Part shown: positions 29,895 to 40,779 of the stretch, piece after piece
Layout of the letters: each line of letters starts with the position of its first letter
Position numbering within the stretch: position 1 is the first letter of the stretch
Source: Odontocerum albicorne
Lineage: Eukaryota > Arthropoda > Insecta > Trichoptera > Odontoceridae
Length of the DNA stretch: 64,000 nucleotides
NCBI GenBank assembly: GCA_949825065.1
Contig: OX463859.1
Coordinates: 15,953,220 to 16,017,219, forward strand
Direction of reading: 5' to 3'
Made by a program: the position numbers and the translations under genes
Notes under the pieces: generated by a model
Database searches by the model: none
Seen by the model: only the letters and a program-made list of their open reading frames with translations
What the model was told of the DNA's origin: nothing

Positions 29895-30576
29895 TAAGTT
29901 GGACCCGTGTGTACAAAAACACAACAATTCATACTAAGAAACTCATTGAGTAAGACCTAGCAACAGTAGGAAACATCAATTCATTTATTCTTTTAAATAT
30001 GTCCTAGTTGGCGAAGCGGGCATAGCAAAAACATGGTTTTGAGACAACATTTTCTTTGACTCAATATACTCGTATGTTTTTAGTTTAGAACCACTGGAGT
30101 AGGCAAGGAACTGGAACAGCTCATGTCAGCAATATTACTTACTGCACGTGAATAACGAACAACATTCGCACACATCTAGCACACGAGAGTATTGCGACTA
30201 TGTTTACTTTATTCAATTTATTTTAATTTCATATTAAACTAAGATAATAATTATTTTATTGAAAATCAATTAATTTTTTTCTTTTCAGGTAATTTTTTTC
30301 TTCCAGGAGTATTGATTATATGAGATTACGAAAAAGGTATTTATTTTTTTATTTAGACATCGTTAAATGAAATATTTGGTAGATAAAAATACATAACTGT
30401 GCAATAATTTACTAGAATTTTGTGCAGGTGATCGTCGATTTTAACTCCATATCGCGTTTCTCGTCTCAAATAACACAGACACTAAAAAATATAAATGAGA
30501 TTGAAGTGATATTTATTAAAGTATCCAATTATATTATACTCGTATGTTATTGATTTATTTTAGACTTTTGAGTAAT
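29895..30576. other. No recognisable feature
   Basis: AT-rich DNA; nothing recognised. Confidence 0.5.
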
Positions 30577-30765
30577 CAGTACAACCTGGCGAGTTTATTG
30601 TCTTAAGGTAATCTCTTCCAGCCGTCTATAAATATTTCAAAGAGGTCGTTGGTGAAAATCTGTCTGCGAATCTGTTACATATTTAAATAAATTGGGTTAA
30701 ACCAGTTATTGAATACGTCACTACCGGGTAGAAAGACTGTCATCATACAAACTTAACCATGGAGA
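30577..30765 (-). mobile_element. SINE-1, diverged
   Basis: TCAGTACAACCTGGCGAGTT, GTAATCTCTTCCAGCCGTC and TTTCAAAGAGGTCGTTGGTG (tail and body); the head is weak (GTCACTACCGGGTAGAAAGAC, AACTTAACCATGGAG). Confidence 0.7.
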
Positions 30766-30870
30766 TAATCTTTATGGCTTTGTTGGTAAGATGCTTTATT
30801 TCCATTCGGGGGTTTTGAGTTCGATTTTCAATGATCAGTTTAGTTCAATCCAACCATCATCCACGCTGTT
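30766..30870 (+). mobile_element. SINE-1 head
   Basis: CTTTATGGCTTTGTTGGTAAG, GGGGGTTTTGAGTTCGATTT. Starts where the opposite-strand SINE-1 ends, a head-to-head pair. Confidence 0.65.
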
Positions 30871-31107
30871 GTGAGAACAAAAAAAGTCTCCATCCAGCGC
30901 AATCTACACTTAAAGATCGAAATCTTTATATTTTTATGAGCGTGACGTAATGTAGTGACAAATATGTTACTACCCAAAGAGGTTCCTTCTCCAGTGGCGA
31001 TACATCTGAGCCTGAAAATAATAGTATGAACGAAGGACTTAAGGTTCTACATCATGGGAGAAGAATAATGGCTCGCAGCGTAAGAAATATACTTGTAAGT
31101 AGCTTAA

Positions 31108-31973
31108 ATAAATAATAAATAAATAAAAAAATGCAGGTTTATTGATAGCAAAATAGTATGTACGTAAAACATTTAGACACATTTCAAGAACACATTAAAA
31201 AGAGAATACAGAAGCTATCAAAAGGTCTGGGCTCATCTAATAATATCCCCCCGGCCAAGATACACCTCACCAATATAGGGCGAGCCCAGCCACGGGGAAA
31301 TTAGATGTTTTTCAGCCTACACCCTTGAACACGTAGAACAAGAAGATAAAAAAAGACAGAAAATAAATAGATGACAAAAAAAATACAATACATTCAAGAG
31401 AGAAGACACTTAAAGGTCCGGGCTCATACCACAAACATTCCCCCGGCCGAGATACACTCCACCAATGTAGGGTGAGCCCGACCGCAAGGGCGTCGGGGGG
31501 CTTCCATCCCACACCCCCGCATATCTAGATTAAAGAATAAAACAAAAAACGTATGACAGAAAACAAAATAAAAAGTAAACCCACATATACCGCCTCAGGT
31601 TAACTGTCAGCAAAAACGAAAAAAAGAAAAGCATCAAAGGAGTCCAAATTTTATAAAACTAAAATGACAAATGGGAAATTAAATAGTTGAAACAACATTG
31701 AAATAGTTAGGCAGTAATACATTGAAATAGTTAAGCAGTTTTATAAGAATGAATGAGAAGATAACGCACAAACACGCACGCACAATCCCCGACTCATCCA
31801 CCAGCGAAAAAGAAGCAAATAAGAGACCTATTAACCACTGAGAAACATATTAACCTCCCAGAAGATAACACTTTAGAGCATCTCTGAAGGTACAACTATT
31901 CACCCGCTCCTTCAAGGCCTGGGGCAACTCATTCCAACATTTGCTGGCTGAGTATGAGAAGGGTCCCTTGAAT
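31108..31973 (-). mobile_element. LINE-B copy 2, 866 bp, with target-site duplication
   Basis: Flanked by a perfect 10-bp repeat AGTAGCTTAA at 31098-31107 and 31974-31983. Minus strand: 5'-truncated ORF tail FKGPFSYSASKCWNELPQAL, KERVNSCTFRDALKCYLLGG and stop (31850); then about 740 bp of 3'UTR with the 194-bp duplication, and an (AAAT)n tail at 31108-31130. The SASKCWNELP block is the expected C-terminal motif of Jockey/CR1-type ORF2. The perfect duplication marks it as target-primed. Confidence 0.9.
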
Positions 31974-32209
31974 AGTAGCTTAAGGCCTAGAGATCAAACC
32001 GTCCAGCAAGTTGCCAGTACTTTCACAGAACAGCCAATCGGTCCAAAGATGAACCAATATAAGATTGAGTGGAGCTTCCATCGTAAATTATTGATTCGAT
32101 TGTCATCACTTTAAGACAAAGTGTGCTCTGCTGCTATTATTCAGATAGCCACAAAAATTTAATTCTGCCAAATAAAATCAAAAGTCCCGCTCCAGTGTGA
32201 TATAAGAGT

Positions 32210-32370
32210 TCATGGGTAGCAATACTTGTACGTATTGAGTACGTATGGCCAGTGTTGTTGCATGTTACAGTTAGGTGCTTCCAGAGTTCTAAACCCGAAG
32301 GTTTGATTACGGGGGCGACGACAAGGTTGACCAGGTACGCTCTTCAATATGTCCAAATTGCCATATTGAA
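32210..32370 (+). mobile_element. SINE-1b body
   Basis: GGTAGCAATACTTGTACG, CAGTGTTGTTGCATGTTAC, CCCGAAGGTTTGATTACGG and CAATATGTCCAAATTGCC follow the order in 6206-6495. The head is missing. Confidence 0.55.
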
Positions 32371-32940
32371 TGTTTTCATTTATGCAAAAGAAGTTGAATA
32401 AAATGAAAACGATAAATGTAAAAGAATAGAGGCTCAAAATAAATTCTGATTTTATTTATTTTAAAATAAAACTTGTTACAATTTATCTAAACAAAAATAA
32501 AAAATGTATTTATTAAACCCCTTGAGAAACAAGACACTTCTCGTTTTGTTTCAATAATGCAATAGGGGTGTAGGAATAAAAAATAAGTTGAAATGGATTC
32601 TTTTTCTTTCTCACACAATTTCAAACCTTTTCTTTTACGCGTGGATCCTAGGGATGAGGGAGAATATACCAGGGAAGGGGATAGATATGAGCAATGACGT
32701 CACGTACAAAAAACGAAATGTCGGATTGGGTGAGTGTTTCTGTTTTCTTTCAATAAACTCTTCACTTAACTTTTTATATTTGGGTCACGGGTACTGTGTG
32801 GAAGGGTTCAACAACGTTACGCAAGAGACTCGAAGAATTCAATGGCGAAACTGTATATTGGAAAAAACTTAACGCGTTTTTTTTTCTAACAAGTTTGACA
32901 TTTTTGTCTTGAATGAAATAAGTCATCATTGTTATCATGA
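32371..32940. other. No recognised gene
   Basis: A 94-codon plus frame at 32588-32872 has more balanced composition than its surroundings, but no motif or homologue is known to me; not annotated as a gene. Confidence 0.4.
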
Positions 32941-33245
32941 TCACGCAGTGTTCGTTTTAAGGTAGGCAAAGAGGGACCCTGTCAAATTCCTTTTCAAGAT
33001 CGATGAAGACCATATGAAGGTCTTGGCATCACAGTGTTTTTCAACAAGGAGTCTAACGGTTTGGATGGCGTCTACTGTTGATTTTCCCGATACGAAGCCA
33101 CACTGGTTGTCGTGTGTTTCCACCAAATTCCTGATTCTCGAGTTTATAATTCGTTCAGAGATGTTCATAGTGTGGGATATTAGCTTGATGCCTCTATAGT
33201 TATCGCATTTTCTGGAGTCTCCTTTGTTTTTGTAGAAGGGTTTTT
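32941..33245 (-). pseudogene. RTE-type reverse transcriptase fragment (RT domains 2 to A)
   Basis: The minus strand reads KPFYKNKGDSRKCDNYRGIK, LISHTMNISERIINSRIRN, NQCGFVSGKSTVDAIQTVR and LLVEKHCD, then a frameshift, then DLHMVFIDLEKEFDRVP. NYRGIKL.SHTM, NQ.GF..G.ST.DAI and the F-I-D-L-EK-FDRVP box with the first catalytic Asp are hallmarks of RTE/BovB-like RTs. The YADD box and the rest are absent. This is the only RT-core fragment I found in the window, so it cannot be tied to a particular RTE family. Confidence 0.85.
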
Positions 33246-33419
33246 GTAATTCTTACACTCAACATGACTAAATTATTTTGTAATATTTTTCATCTATCAA
33301 TGTGTTTGAATCGTAAATCAGAACGCCCTTGAGGAGTGCTTTCTTAACGTGTATCCTTTATTATTACAATGTATATATCATCCATATCTTTTGTACGTCG
33401 CAAAGTGTGACATTGAAAG

Positions 33420-33970
33420 AAAACTAGCAGTAGAATGAATATATAACGATATTAAGAGAATAAGAAGAGTACACAGTAGCTCATGTAATATGTTTACTGA
33501 CTGGATCATTTTCCAAAAAAAACAAAACTGGCTTACTCTTAATATAATCCAGATACCAATATTAGGGTTTGTAAGCGAAATGAAAAAGTAAGTGTGGCCA
33601 AAAATGAGAGCGTTGCGTAGAATGTCGGGATATACAAGGAATACCAGATTTAGGAAGGAGGAAATAATATCAATTTTATGAAAATGCAGTGCTTAACATG
33701 AATAAAAAAGCTTTAAGATATTTCGGCTACGTAGAAAGATTGAATGATGAAATATTTACAAAAAATAATCTTTACAAGTTGAATAGAAAGAACGCATAAT
33801 TTTTAAACAATGAAGGGTAAGAAAGCTTAGTAATAGGAAATTTTGCAAGACTAAAATTATGTGAACAGCTGAAGGGTATATTCCTGCAGGGAATAAGATC
33901 AACGGTGCACTTAGAACTGTTTTTGCAAATCAATAAATCGCAAAATCTTGATAACTTAACGTGCACAACG
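33420..33970 (+). mobile_element. RTE-2 fragment
   Basis: MRALRRMSGYTRN, KKLLRYFGYVERLNDEI and later GIRSTVHLELFLQINKS follow RTE-2 order loosely; stops and frame changes are frequent. Confidence 0.55.
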
Positions 33971-34030
33971 TTAAGAGTCCTCTGTTTTTAAATTTATTTT
34001 AAATAAATATTTTAATTCATTTTAAATATA

Positions 34031-35124
34031 TTGGGATGATGCATAAGTTTGTAGCGCTTTTATTAAATTATTTTTTGTTATAAATAAACAAAATACATAA
34101 ACTCCATGATATATTCTCCTACATTGTTATCAATTGACTCCCAACGTTGCGGGAGTTTTTCGATTCCACGCCTGAAGAAATTCGGTGTTTGAAGGGGAAA
34201 AAGTCATACAGCCTATTTGGAAGCGCAGCGTCGTTATTAAAGGAAAGTTTTTTGAAATCATTTTATAGAGAACGGAAAAGATGAAAATGGTATGGAGGAA
34301 GATCAGGAAAATAGGGCCAAGGAGAAAAAATATTCCAACCGAGCTCTTGAATAGCTCTTTTTGTAATGTTAAGAGTATGCGGATGGACATTATCATGCTG
34401 AAAAATCCCTTGATGCCGTCTTCCCGGTCGTTTTCCTTGAATTGCAACCTCAAAGTGATGAAGTTTTTGGCAACAAACCTCAAAAGTGATAGTTACATTC
34501 CTTGGAATCAACTCATAGTATATGACGCCTTCTTTCTCCCACCAGATGCACAACATTACCTTACGTGAATATACCCCAGCTTTTGCACCGGTAGATGCTT
34601 ATTTGTTGGTTCTCAGCCAATCCTTTCTTTTTTTAAATTTGATGTCAAGGCACCATTTTTAGATACATGGGACAAAAAATGTCGATTTTGTTATTCCCGA
34701 GTCGATTGACGTAGATGAACGTGGATTTAAGCGTTTATAACGGTCTTCATCAAAGTTGGATAGTCTTCTTGAATGTGGAGAATCATTCATATCAAAATAG
34801 CTCCTTTTTGTAACAAGAAAACTATTTTTTGTGCCGATTGTGTTCTTCCCTTAAACTGCACAAATAATTCCAGCTTATTCTGATGCCTTAGCTCCTCAGG
34901 TAAACTCAAACAAAAGATACGTTGGAAATGTTCAATTTTTTGTTCTTAACACTCCATTTTTTTTAGCAAATAATTAACACAAATTATCTATAAGCCGAAA
35001 AATTCAAGTTGTATTCAATAAAACAATATTATGGCATTAAAATGACTAACACATGTCAAAAAATCTTTTCAAAATACTGTTGCCATGAAAATCAGTAACA
35101 CTTTGGACTTGTGCATCAACATTA
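34031..35124 (-). mobile_element. Mariner 2, nearly full length, 1094 bp
   Basis: TA at both sides (34029-34030, 35125-35126). Left end TTGGGATGATGCATAAG; right end, complemented, TAATGTTGATGCACAAG: imperfect inverted repeats of the TTGGG-TGATGCATAAGTT kind seen in mariners. Length is close to the usual 1.2-1.3 kb, with internal loss. Confidence 0.75.
34130..34900 (-). pseudogene. Degenerate mariner transposase
   Basis: Minus-strand pieces in order: DMNDSPHSRRLSNFDEDRYK (N-terminal linker), KDWLRTNK, VMLCIWWEKEGVIYYELIP, GRRHQGIFQHDNVHPHTLN, ELGWNIFSPWPYFPDLPPYH and FHLFRSLQ. HDN keeps the second catalytic Asp. Where active mariners have PDLAPSDYHLF this copy has PDLPPYHFHLF, so the third Asp is lost. 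Multiple frameshifts. Confidence 0.85.
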
Positions 35125-35164
35125 TAATGTTTTAAGCATGTTTTCGAAAAATGACAAGATAGAG

Positions 35165-35345
35165 AAAGATATTTCAAACGTGTTGTTACAGGAACGGTTC
35201 ACGTAGAACTATATTTGTGAATAAATCAAACATTAAATTTTCAAATATGATAGCACAAACTAGGGGTTAGTGCCTACTCTGATATATGGAAGCTTGGTTA
35301 TTGAAAAGAAGTGATAAAAACAGACTATATGCTGTAGAAATGTGT
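35165..35345 (+). mobile_element. RTE-2 fragment
   Basis: GTGCCTACTCTGATATATGG and AAGCTTGGTTATTGAAAAG correspond to the LVPTLIYGS-A-LLKK block before the RTE-2 tail. One frameshift. Confidence 0.6.
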
Positions 35346-35414
35346 GTCTTTAGCAAATACCTGGTTTTGCAATGTTATAAAGTAAATGATTATCAAAAAA
35401 GAATAATAATTGTA

Positions 35415-35630
35415 TTGTATAACACTTTTGTTGTATGCAGTACAATCTAGCAGGCTTATTGCTCTGTGGCAATTTCTTCCAACCAACTAGAAATATTTCA
35501 AAGAGACCTTTAGAGAAAACTAGATTGGAATAATTATTAAACAAACCTGGATTCCAACGGGAATCGGACCCGTAACAACCAAGCTGGGATACAAGCGTTA
35601 TACCAACTAAGTCACGTAGTTTGCCTTTTT
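35415..35630 (-). mobile_element. SINE-1, full length
   Basis: TGCAGTACAATCTAGCAGGC, CAATTTCTTCCAACCAACTAG, CAAAGAGACCTTTAGAG, CTGGATTCCAACGGGAATCG, GACCCGTAACAACCAAGC and ACCAACTAAGTCACGTAG: every SINE-1 module from tail to A box. A good reference copy. Confidence 0.85.
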
Positions 35631-35744
35631 GTAAAAGACAGATGTTACAAGAAAAATAAAGATAGAAATATTGAGATTATTTCCTATTTAGAGAAATTAT
35701 TTGAGGGAAAAAAATTAAGAAAGTGATGTATATATGTTTTAAAT

Positions 35745-35965
35745 AAATAGACATCGAGGAAGAGGTAGATTGAAGACTTGGCGAAATGATATTAATAGAG
35801 ATATTTCAACTGAGGGAAACGTAAGAAGTGTGAGGAACAGAAAATCATATGTTATATGACCCGATGTATAAATGTGAACGAAGCAAATGTTGAACATGGG
35901 TAGGAATACTTAAATACCTGCCCTCTCTGCCTACCTCTAAATGGACATGGTGCGATGGTATGTAT
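35745..35965 (+). mobile_element. RTE-2 C-terminal end
   Basis: RHRGRGRLKTWRNDINRDIS, TEGNVRSVRNRKS, then ALSAYL and GATGGTATGT, the RTE-2 3' end as at 39290. Continues into a minisatellite. Confidence 0.7.
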
Positions 35966-36176
35966 CATCAAATCGTGAACGGCATAATTTTAACGTTATG
36001 TATCATCAAATCGTAAATGGCATAATTTTAACGGTATATATCATCAAATCGTAAACGGCATAATTTTAACAGTATGTGTCATCAAATCGTAAACGGCATA
36101 ATTTTAACGGTATGTATCATCAAATCGTAATCGACATAATTTTAACGGTATGTATCATCAAATCGTCAACGGCATT
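35957..36176. repeat. Second 38-bp minisatellite, about 5.8 units
   Basis: Unit GGTATGTATCATCAAATCGT plus AAACGGCATAATTTTAAC. The first GGTATGT is the last stretch of the RTE-2 fragment. Units differ at one to three positions. Confidence 0.95.
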
Positions 36177-36748
36177 TTCTTGAGTTTTAAAATTAAAATA
36201 ATCCATTTTCGAATGAGTCATTCAAAAATGTTCAAAACAAATACGTGAACAATTTAAGCATTCATATTGTCAACCGAACAAATATTTTGTCATTTCATTT
36301 TTGAAAAAAATAGGGGTTGGGAAATATTGAAAACGGTACGTTCAGAAATATTATTCTGAATTAACCACAAATTTACGTTCCAACTTCTAGCTTCCAAGAA
36401 AAGTTTGTCTCCAACATTTAAAATTCCATCCGGGTTTTTTGTGAAGCGAAAAATGGAATATTTATCTATGCTTTTTAAAACTTTAATACCGGATCTACAA
36501 GGTGTTTGTCAATTCGCAAGTAGAATAATAAAAGAAAACTGAAAATGACTGGAAAACTCACACTATTAAGTGTTACTTGTATAGGTTTACTGAAAATTTT
36601 GCATTGCGGAATTAAAAATTAATGATAATTACAAAAGATAATTTATATAGGCGCTCTAACTAAAAAACTTAATCCCACTTTCATAGTCAGATTCCAAATA
36701 TTACAAAATAAATAATATGTGTACATGTTGAATGTACACACAGGAATT
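36177..36748. other. No recognisable feature
   Basis: AT-rich DNA. Confidence 0.5.
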
Positions 36749-36960
36749 AAGAGGCTGCGGCCATAAGGTAAAGTACTTGCTTGCGTCTGTATAGTTAAAA
36801 AAAATGTATTTTGAAGACGAACTACAAAGAAACCTTTGTAGATATTTCGCTATGTCATGCACATAAAGTTTTAGGTGTTGTGTAATGTATTTGTGTAGTC
36901 TTCAAATAACATCATAAATTTTGATAATAATTCCCATAAATATAATGATAAAATAAGAAT
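36749..36960 (+). repeat. Rep-A copy
   Basis: AGAGGCTGCGGCCATAAGG, GAAGACGAACTACAAAGAAAC, CTTTGTAGATATTTCGC and AAAGTTTTAGGTGTTG follow the Rep-A order. Confidence 0.65.
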
Positions 36961-37026
36961 ATGGTATTTAAAAAAATAGTAAGTGAAAAAATAAATGTTT
37001 GAAACTATGGATAAAAACCACTATTT

Positions 37027-37470
37027 TATTTATTTATTTATTAAATTTCTTAATACAAACTTAGCCCAATTACATTGAAAGATACACAAATTGTCAATTT
37101 TTTATATATATGCATACATACACTAACATATACACATATATCCAAAGTCACTTAAATATGTTGATGAGTGCTTTCTAACGCCCCCAATCTAAGAAGAAAA
37201 TTTTCTCTTACTTTTGTGATGTGATATGAAATATGTCAATATCCGAAGCAGTCCCGTTCAAAAGAGTTAAGGCCCTTCCTACGGGCATAATAGCTGGAAG
37301 ACCCGTTTTTGTATATGTGATAAAAAACAGTTTTTGCTGGCGCAGTCTAGTGTAAATATTAGGAAAATTTAACGCTAATCTTTGTAGTAATGCTGGACAG
37401 ATCACAACTCCCCGAACGAGTCTGACAATGTATACCAGGAGACGCAGAGCTCTTCTTACTCTAGGAATGC
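37027..37470 (-). mobile_element. LINE-F copy 2, with 3' tail
   Basis: Minus frame MICPALLQRLALNFPNIYTR, LRQQKLFFITYTKTG and SDIDIFHIT matches copy 1; a stop follows. The 3' region includes TCCAAAGTCACTTAAATA and ends in a (TTTA)n run at 37027-37043, so the true 3' end is visible here but not in copy 1. Confidence 0.65.
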
Positions 37471-37484
37471 TGTTCTAGGAGTGC

Positions 37485-37640
37485 TATTCTTTATCACACT
37501 AAAAACATCAGCCTTAAATTCAGTTTATCTCTTATCACTTCATTCTGTTTTTGTCATAGATTGTCAACCTATGTCTTATTTTCAGTGCACGCATTTTTAC
37601 AGGTCTTAATCGGTTTCTCGTAACACTTCCATAAATCAAA
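37485..37640 (-). mobile_element. RTE-2 fragment
   Basis: AACATCAGCCTTAAATTCAG, TCTCTTATCACTTCATTCTG and AGTGCACGCATTTTTACAG are antisense RTE-2. It directly follows LINE-F, as RTE-2 also does at 0.5 kb. Confidence 0.65.
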
Positions 37641-38205
37641 GAATTTGCAACTTTTATTCGATACATTATTGATATAAATATTTTAATATTGTTGATATAA
37701 AACATCTTTAGAACCGAATGTCTGGATAAAGCATCCGTTTTATATACGCATTTATTTCTGGTATCTTAAATTGAACTGAAACACCCTGTAGATATTAAAA
37801 TATTAAAGTAAGCCTCACGAATATTATTCTAAACAGGCAGAATATTTTTTATATCTTATGTAATATCGATTTAAAAACTTTATTATTTTTGTCGGTATTT
37901 AATATTCCAAATTGGTTTTGCCTTTAACTACAAAAACGAAATCTAGTTACGTAATTGAACTTATTAAATATTCTGTCTTCATTTAGATATGTATTCAGGT
38001 TATATTAAATCTCAATTTTATTTACCATTCAATTAGAGTTTATAATATTTATGCAATCTGTGCTGTGTTGTAAAAATAATTTAAAGCAAAGAGAAGAAAA
38101 CCTAATCGTCTATTTTAAGATACTTCGATATCGTTCATAAAAATCGTGATATTTCACAGCACAGCTTTCGTGATGTTTTACAAAGCCGTTACAATCACAT
38201 TTTGT
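37641..38205. other. No recognisable feature
   Basis: AT-rich DNA. Confidence 0.5.
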
Positions 38206-38345
38206 CACGTCCTCTGTGACCTTGTTGATAAGGCACCTGTACTCCAATCCGAGGGTTGCTGGTTTGATGGCCGTTATAACCAGATTTTTTTAATACGATT
38301 CCAGTCTTATTTCACTTAAGGTCTATTTAGTTAAATTAATTGTCG
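38206..38345 (+). mobile_element. SINE-1, head and body
   Basis: CCTCTGTGACCTTGTTGATAA, GAGGGTTGCTGGTTTGATGG, AACCAGATTTTTTTAATAC, TTCCAGTCTTATTTCACTT and AAGGTCTATTTAG; tail absent. Confidence 0.75.
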
Positions 38346-38744
38346 ATTAGACGAGATTGTAATATGACTACAAGTCTTCCAGGTTATACTTTATGTAACG
38401 AAAGTGTAGTATAATACGATGTTTTGTGAAAAAACCTGGTTAAACAATTTATTTGGCCCAATCAAGTATGAATGATGTTTCTGAAATCCTTCAGATATCA
38501 AAGCATTAATTTTATGAGGTTTCTCTCTTTAAGTCAAAATTAAAACTTGTTTTATTTTTTATTTAAAAATGTCTTGAGAAAAGACAACAACTGAACACTC
38601 GTATTATGTTTTTCATTACAGTTAACGTTTTTATACATTTTTGTTGAATTATTTGTTCATTCATATGATTGTCTTCAATAAATTTGATGTGATAATTCGG
38701 AATTATGAGTATCCTGGTCAGGAGAGAATATTGTCTTCAGTACC

Positions 38745-38935
38745 AGTAATCGAGCCTTTGGGTTAAGAACTACTTGAATAGGCGTGAAACTTGTTGTTCG
38801 TTATTTTTCCTGTTAAAAAAACTATACTACCCCGACTTGAATTGGTCGTCATTGCAAGCTTGTTACTAGACAAACTCTTTTGCCAGACTGGGATTTTTTT
38901 CCATGTACTATAAGGAATCGATACAGATCCTATTG
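38745..38935 (-). mobile_element. SINE-1b body, inverted
   Basis: The complement reads CCCAGTCTGGCAAAAGAG, TTTGTCTAGTAACAAGC, TTCAAGTAGTTCTTAACCC and AAAGGCTCGAT, matching 60525-60690 and 6206-6495. The 63-codon minus frame here is thus repeat DNA. Confidence 0.5.
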
Positions 38936-38979
38936 CAAATCTTAAAGCATCCAATATTTAAATGTATGATAGAGTACAT

Positions 38980-39310
38980 AGGGAAGTGATTAAGGTTGAA
39001 GGTGCACTTAATGCTGATGTGTTGTAAAAGATAAAGAAGAGAAGTCTGAGATGATCTGGGGACATGGAACGAATGAATGAGGAATGACTAACAAAACAAA
39101 TATACTGTGCAAGTATGAATGAAAGGCGTGGTAGAAGAATATTAAGAAAAATTTGTTGGATCAAGCAAATGAAATTATTGAAAGAGGTAAAGTAAGAAGT
39201 AAAATAAATCGTAGTGGTATGGGAGAAGGAAGGGTGTGGAAGAAGCGAACTATGTGTGTTAAGATATATAGTAAATGGTGTGATGGTATGTCTTTGATTT
39301 TTATTAGGTT
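38980..39310 (+). mobile_element. RTE-2 C-terminal region
   Basis: CTGGGGACATGGAACGAATG (GHMERMNEE), ATGAAAGGCGTGGTAGAAG (RRGRR), GTTGGATCAAGCAAATG (LDQANE) and the end AATGGTGTGATGGTATGT. Frame broken several times. Confidence 0.65.
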
Positions 39311-39394
39311 GGTAGATTCGTTTCCTATGGTTTTCATAAATTTATTTTAAAGTTATGAAAAGTGCACTTCGATTTAAGTCCATTTTAATATTTT

Positions 39395-39510
39395 GAAACG
39401 TACAATTTACAATTTCGTTTACAACTTACAATTTACAATTGCGTTTACAAACTTACAATTTACAATTTCGATTACAAACTTACAAATACAATTTACAAAC
39501 TGACAATTTC
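39395..39510. repeat. Low-complexity CAATTTACAA-type tandem repeat
   Basis: ACTTACAATTTACAAT with TTCGTTTACAA repeats irregularly five to six times. Confidence 0.85.
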
Positions 39511-39864
39511 GTGAGAGTTTGTTACTTCAATTGGCGCGATTTTGTTTACGCAAATTTTGTTAAAACTTATCTACCGTGCAAATCGAGGGATGTTTGCACT
39601 TTTTTCTATATCGAGGTTACACAATATTCCTATAAAACCAGTTTTACAAAACTTTGAGAGCCTTTCACAGTAATTGCTTTCTCTAATAAGCAAAAATAAG
39701 TAATAAAAGTATGAACATTTTAAATGTTTAAACTATTTTATACACCAAACATTAACTTAACTTTTCAAAGAATTTTCATCTCTCTGCAAAATTTCAGATA
39801 TTTTTTCCTTCACTAAGAAATTATTCATTCATGTCTCGGGGGGTTTTCTCTCCTACTATCCCTT

Positions 39865-39950
39865 TCTGTTGACTATTCCCTCACAGCATCCTCTCGTTCC
39901 ACGATACTATTCCCTCACAGCATCCTCTCCTTCTTCCACGATGCTAAATT
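39865..39950. repeat. Short direct duplication
   Basis: ACTATTCCCTCACAGCATCC followed by TCTC and TTCCACGAT occurs twice, about 32 bp apart. Confidence 0.8.
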
Positions 39951-40314
39951 CTTATCACGCCTCCCCAGTACAGGGAGGCATCGATAATCTGTCACGATAC
40001 CTGGGGAACGCAAATTTATGACAGTCGGTGCAAAATTACCATTCGTGTATGGAAATTTGCTTACAATATTATATGTTGCAATAAATTTCATCGTTTATAG
40101 TACGCCGATTGTTAGGAGTTTGTAAAACAAGTAATGATTTATTGAATCCTGCAATAAATTTTAAAAGTAAATCTTTAAAATGTAAATTACGTGAAATATA
40201 ATTTTCTCTTTCTCTTCTTTTACTTGTGAGTATCCAAAGTCTGGATAACGGAACCGCCTTCCTACCTTGCATCCTTTTTAGAAGCTTTGTATCGTATTGT
40301 ATTATGCTTTCGTT
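39951..40314. other. No recognisable feature
   Basis: A 92-codon minus frame (40069-40347) overlaps the next SINE-1 and has no known motif. Confidence 0.45.
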
Positions 40315-40500
40315 GTATAAAATACAACCTGGTAAGCTTACTGTCATGTATCAATGTCTCACATTCAATCAGGGAGATGATTAAGAGGCCTGAAAGGGAA
40401 ATCACTGTAAGACACTTTAACAAATTGAGAACTAATGGAAATTATTGAACCCACAACCTCCAGATCGAAAGACAGTTGTCTTACCAATTAGACCATATAC
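40315..40500 (-). mobile_element. SINE-1, full length, diverged
   Basis: AAATACAACCTGGTAAGCTTA, TTAAGAGGCCTGAAAGGG, GAACCCACAACCTCCAGATC and CTTACCAATTAGACCATATA. Confidence 0.75.
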
Positions 40501-40519
40501 GACTTGTGTGTGTTTCATA

Positions 40520-40600
40520 TATATTAAGGTCATTCGGGCACCCTTAGAGAGAGTTCGCTCTCTAAACGGCGCTTTATAAATTATCCTTTTTCTTTTCCCC
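40520..40600 (+). mobile_element. SINE-2 hairpin copy
   Basis: CACCCTTAGAGAGAGTTCGC, TCTCTAAACGGCGCTTTATAA. TTAGAGAG and CTCTCTAA pair around AGTTCG, the cleanest SINE-2 hairpin in the window. Confidence 0.65.
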
Positions 40601-40779
40601 ACAGCTAGATGTCTATCGTACGGTTCCTCCAATAGGATTTGTAGAGGCAATCTTTGTGATTACAGAATTTATTAACGTAACTTAATTTTCTCTGTATAGA
40701 TTACCAAGGTTTTGATTCCCAGTTCCTTTTTGGTATGTCATTTCTTCATTGATGTCTTCGAGACCAACCTACAATCAGA

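Noticed and set aside
32588..32872. 94-codon plus frame as a host exon
   Set aside because: Composition is slightly more balanced, but I see no motif, splice context or second copy to support it.
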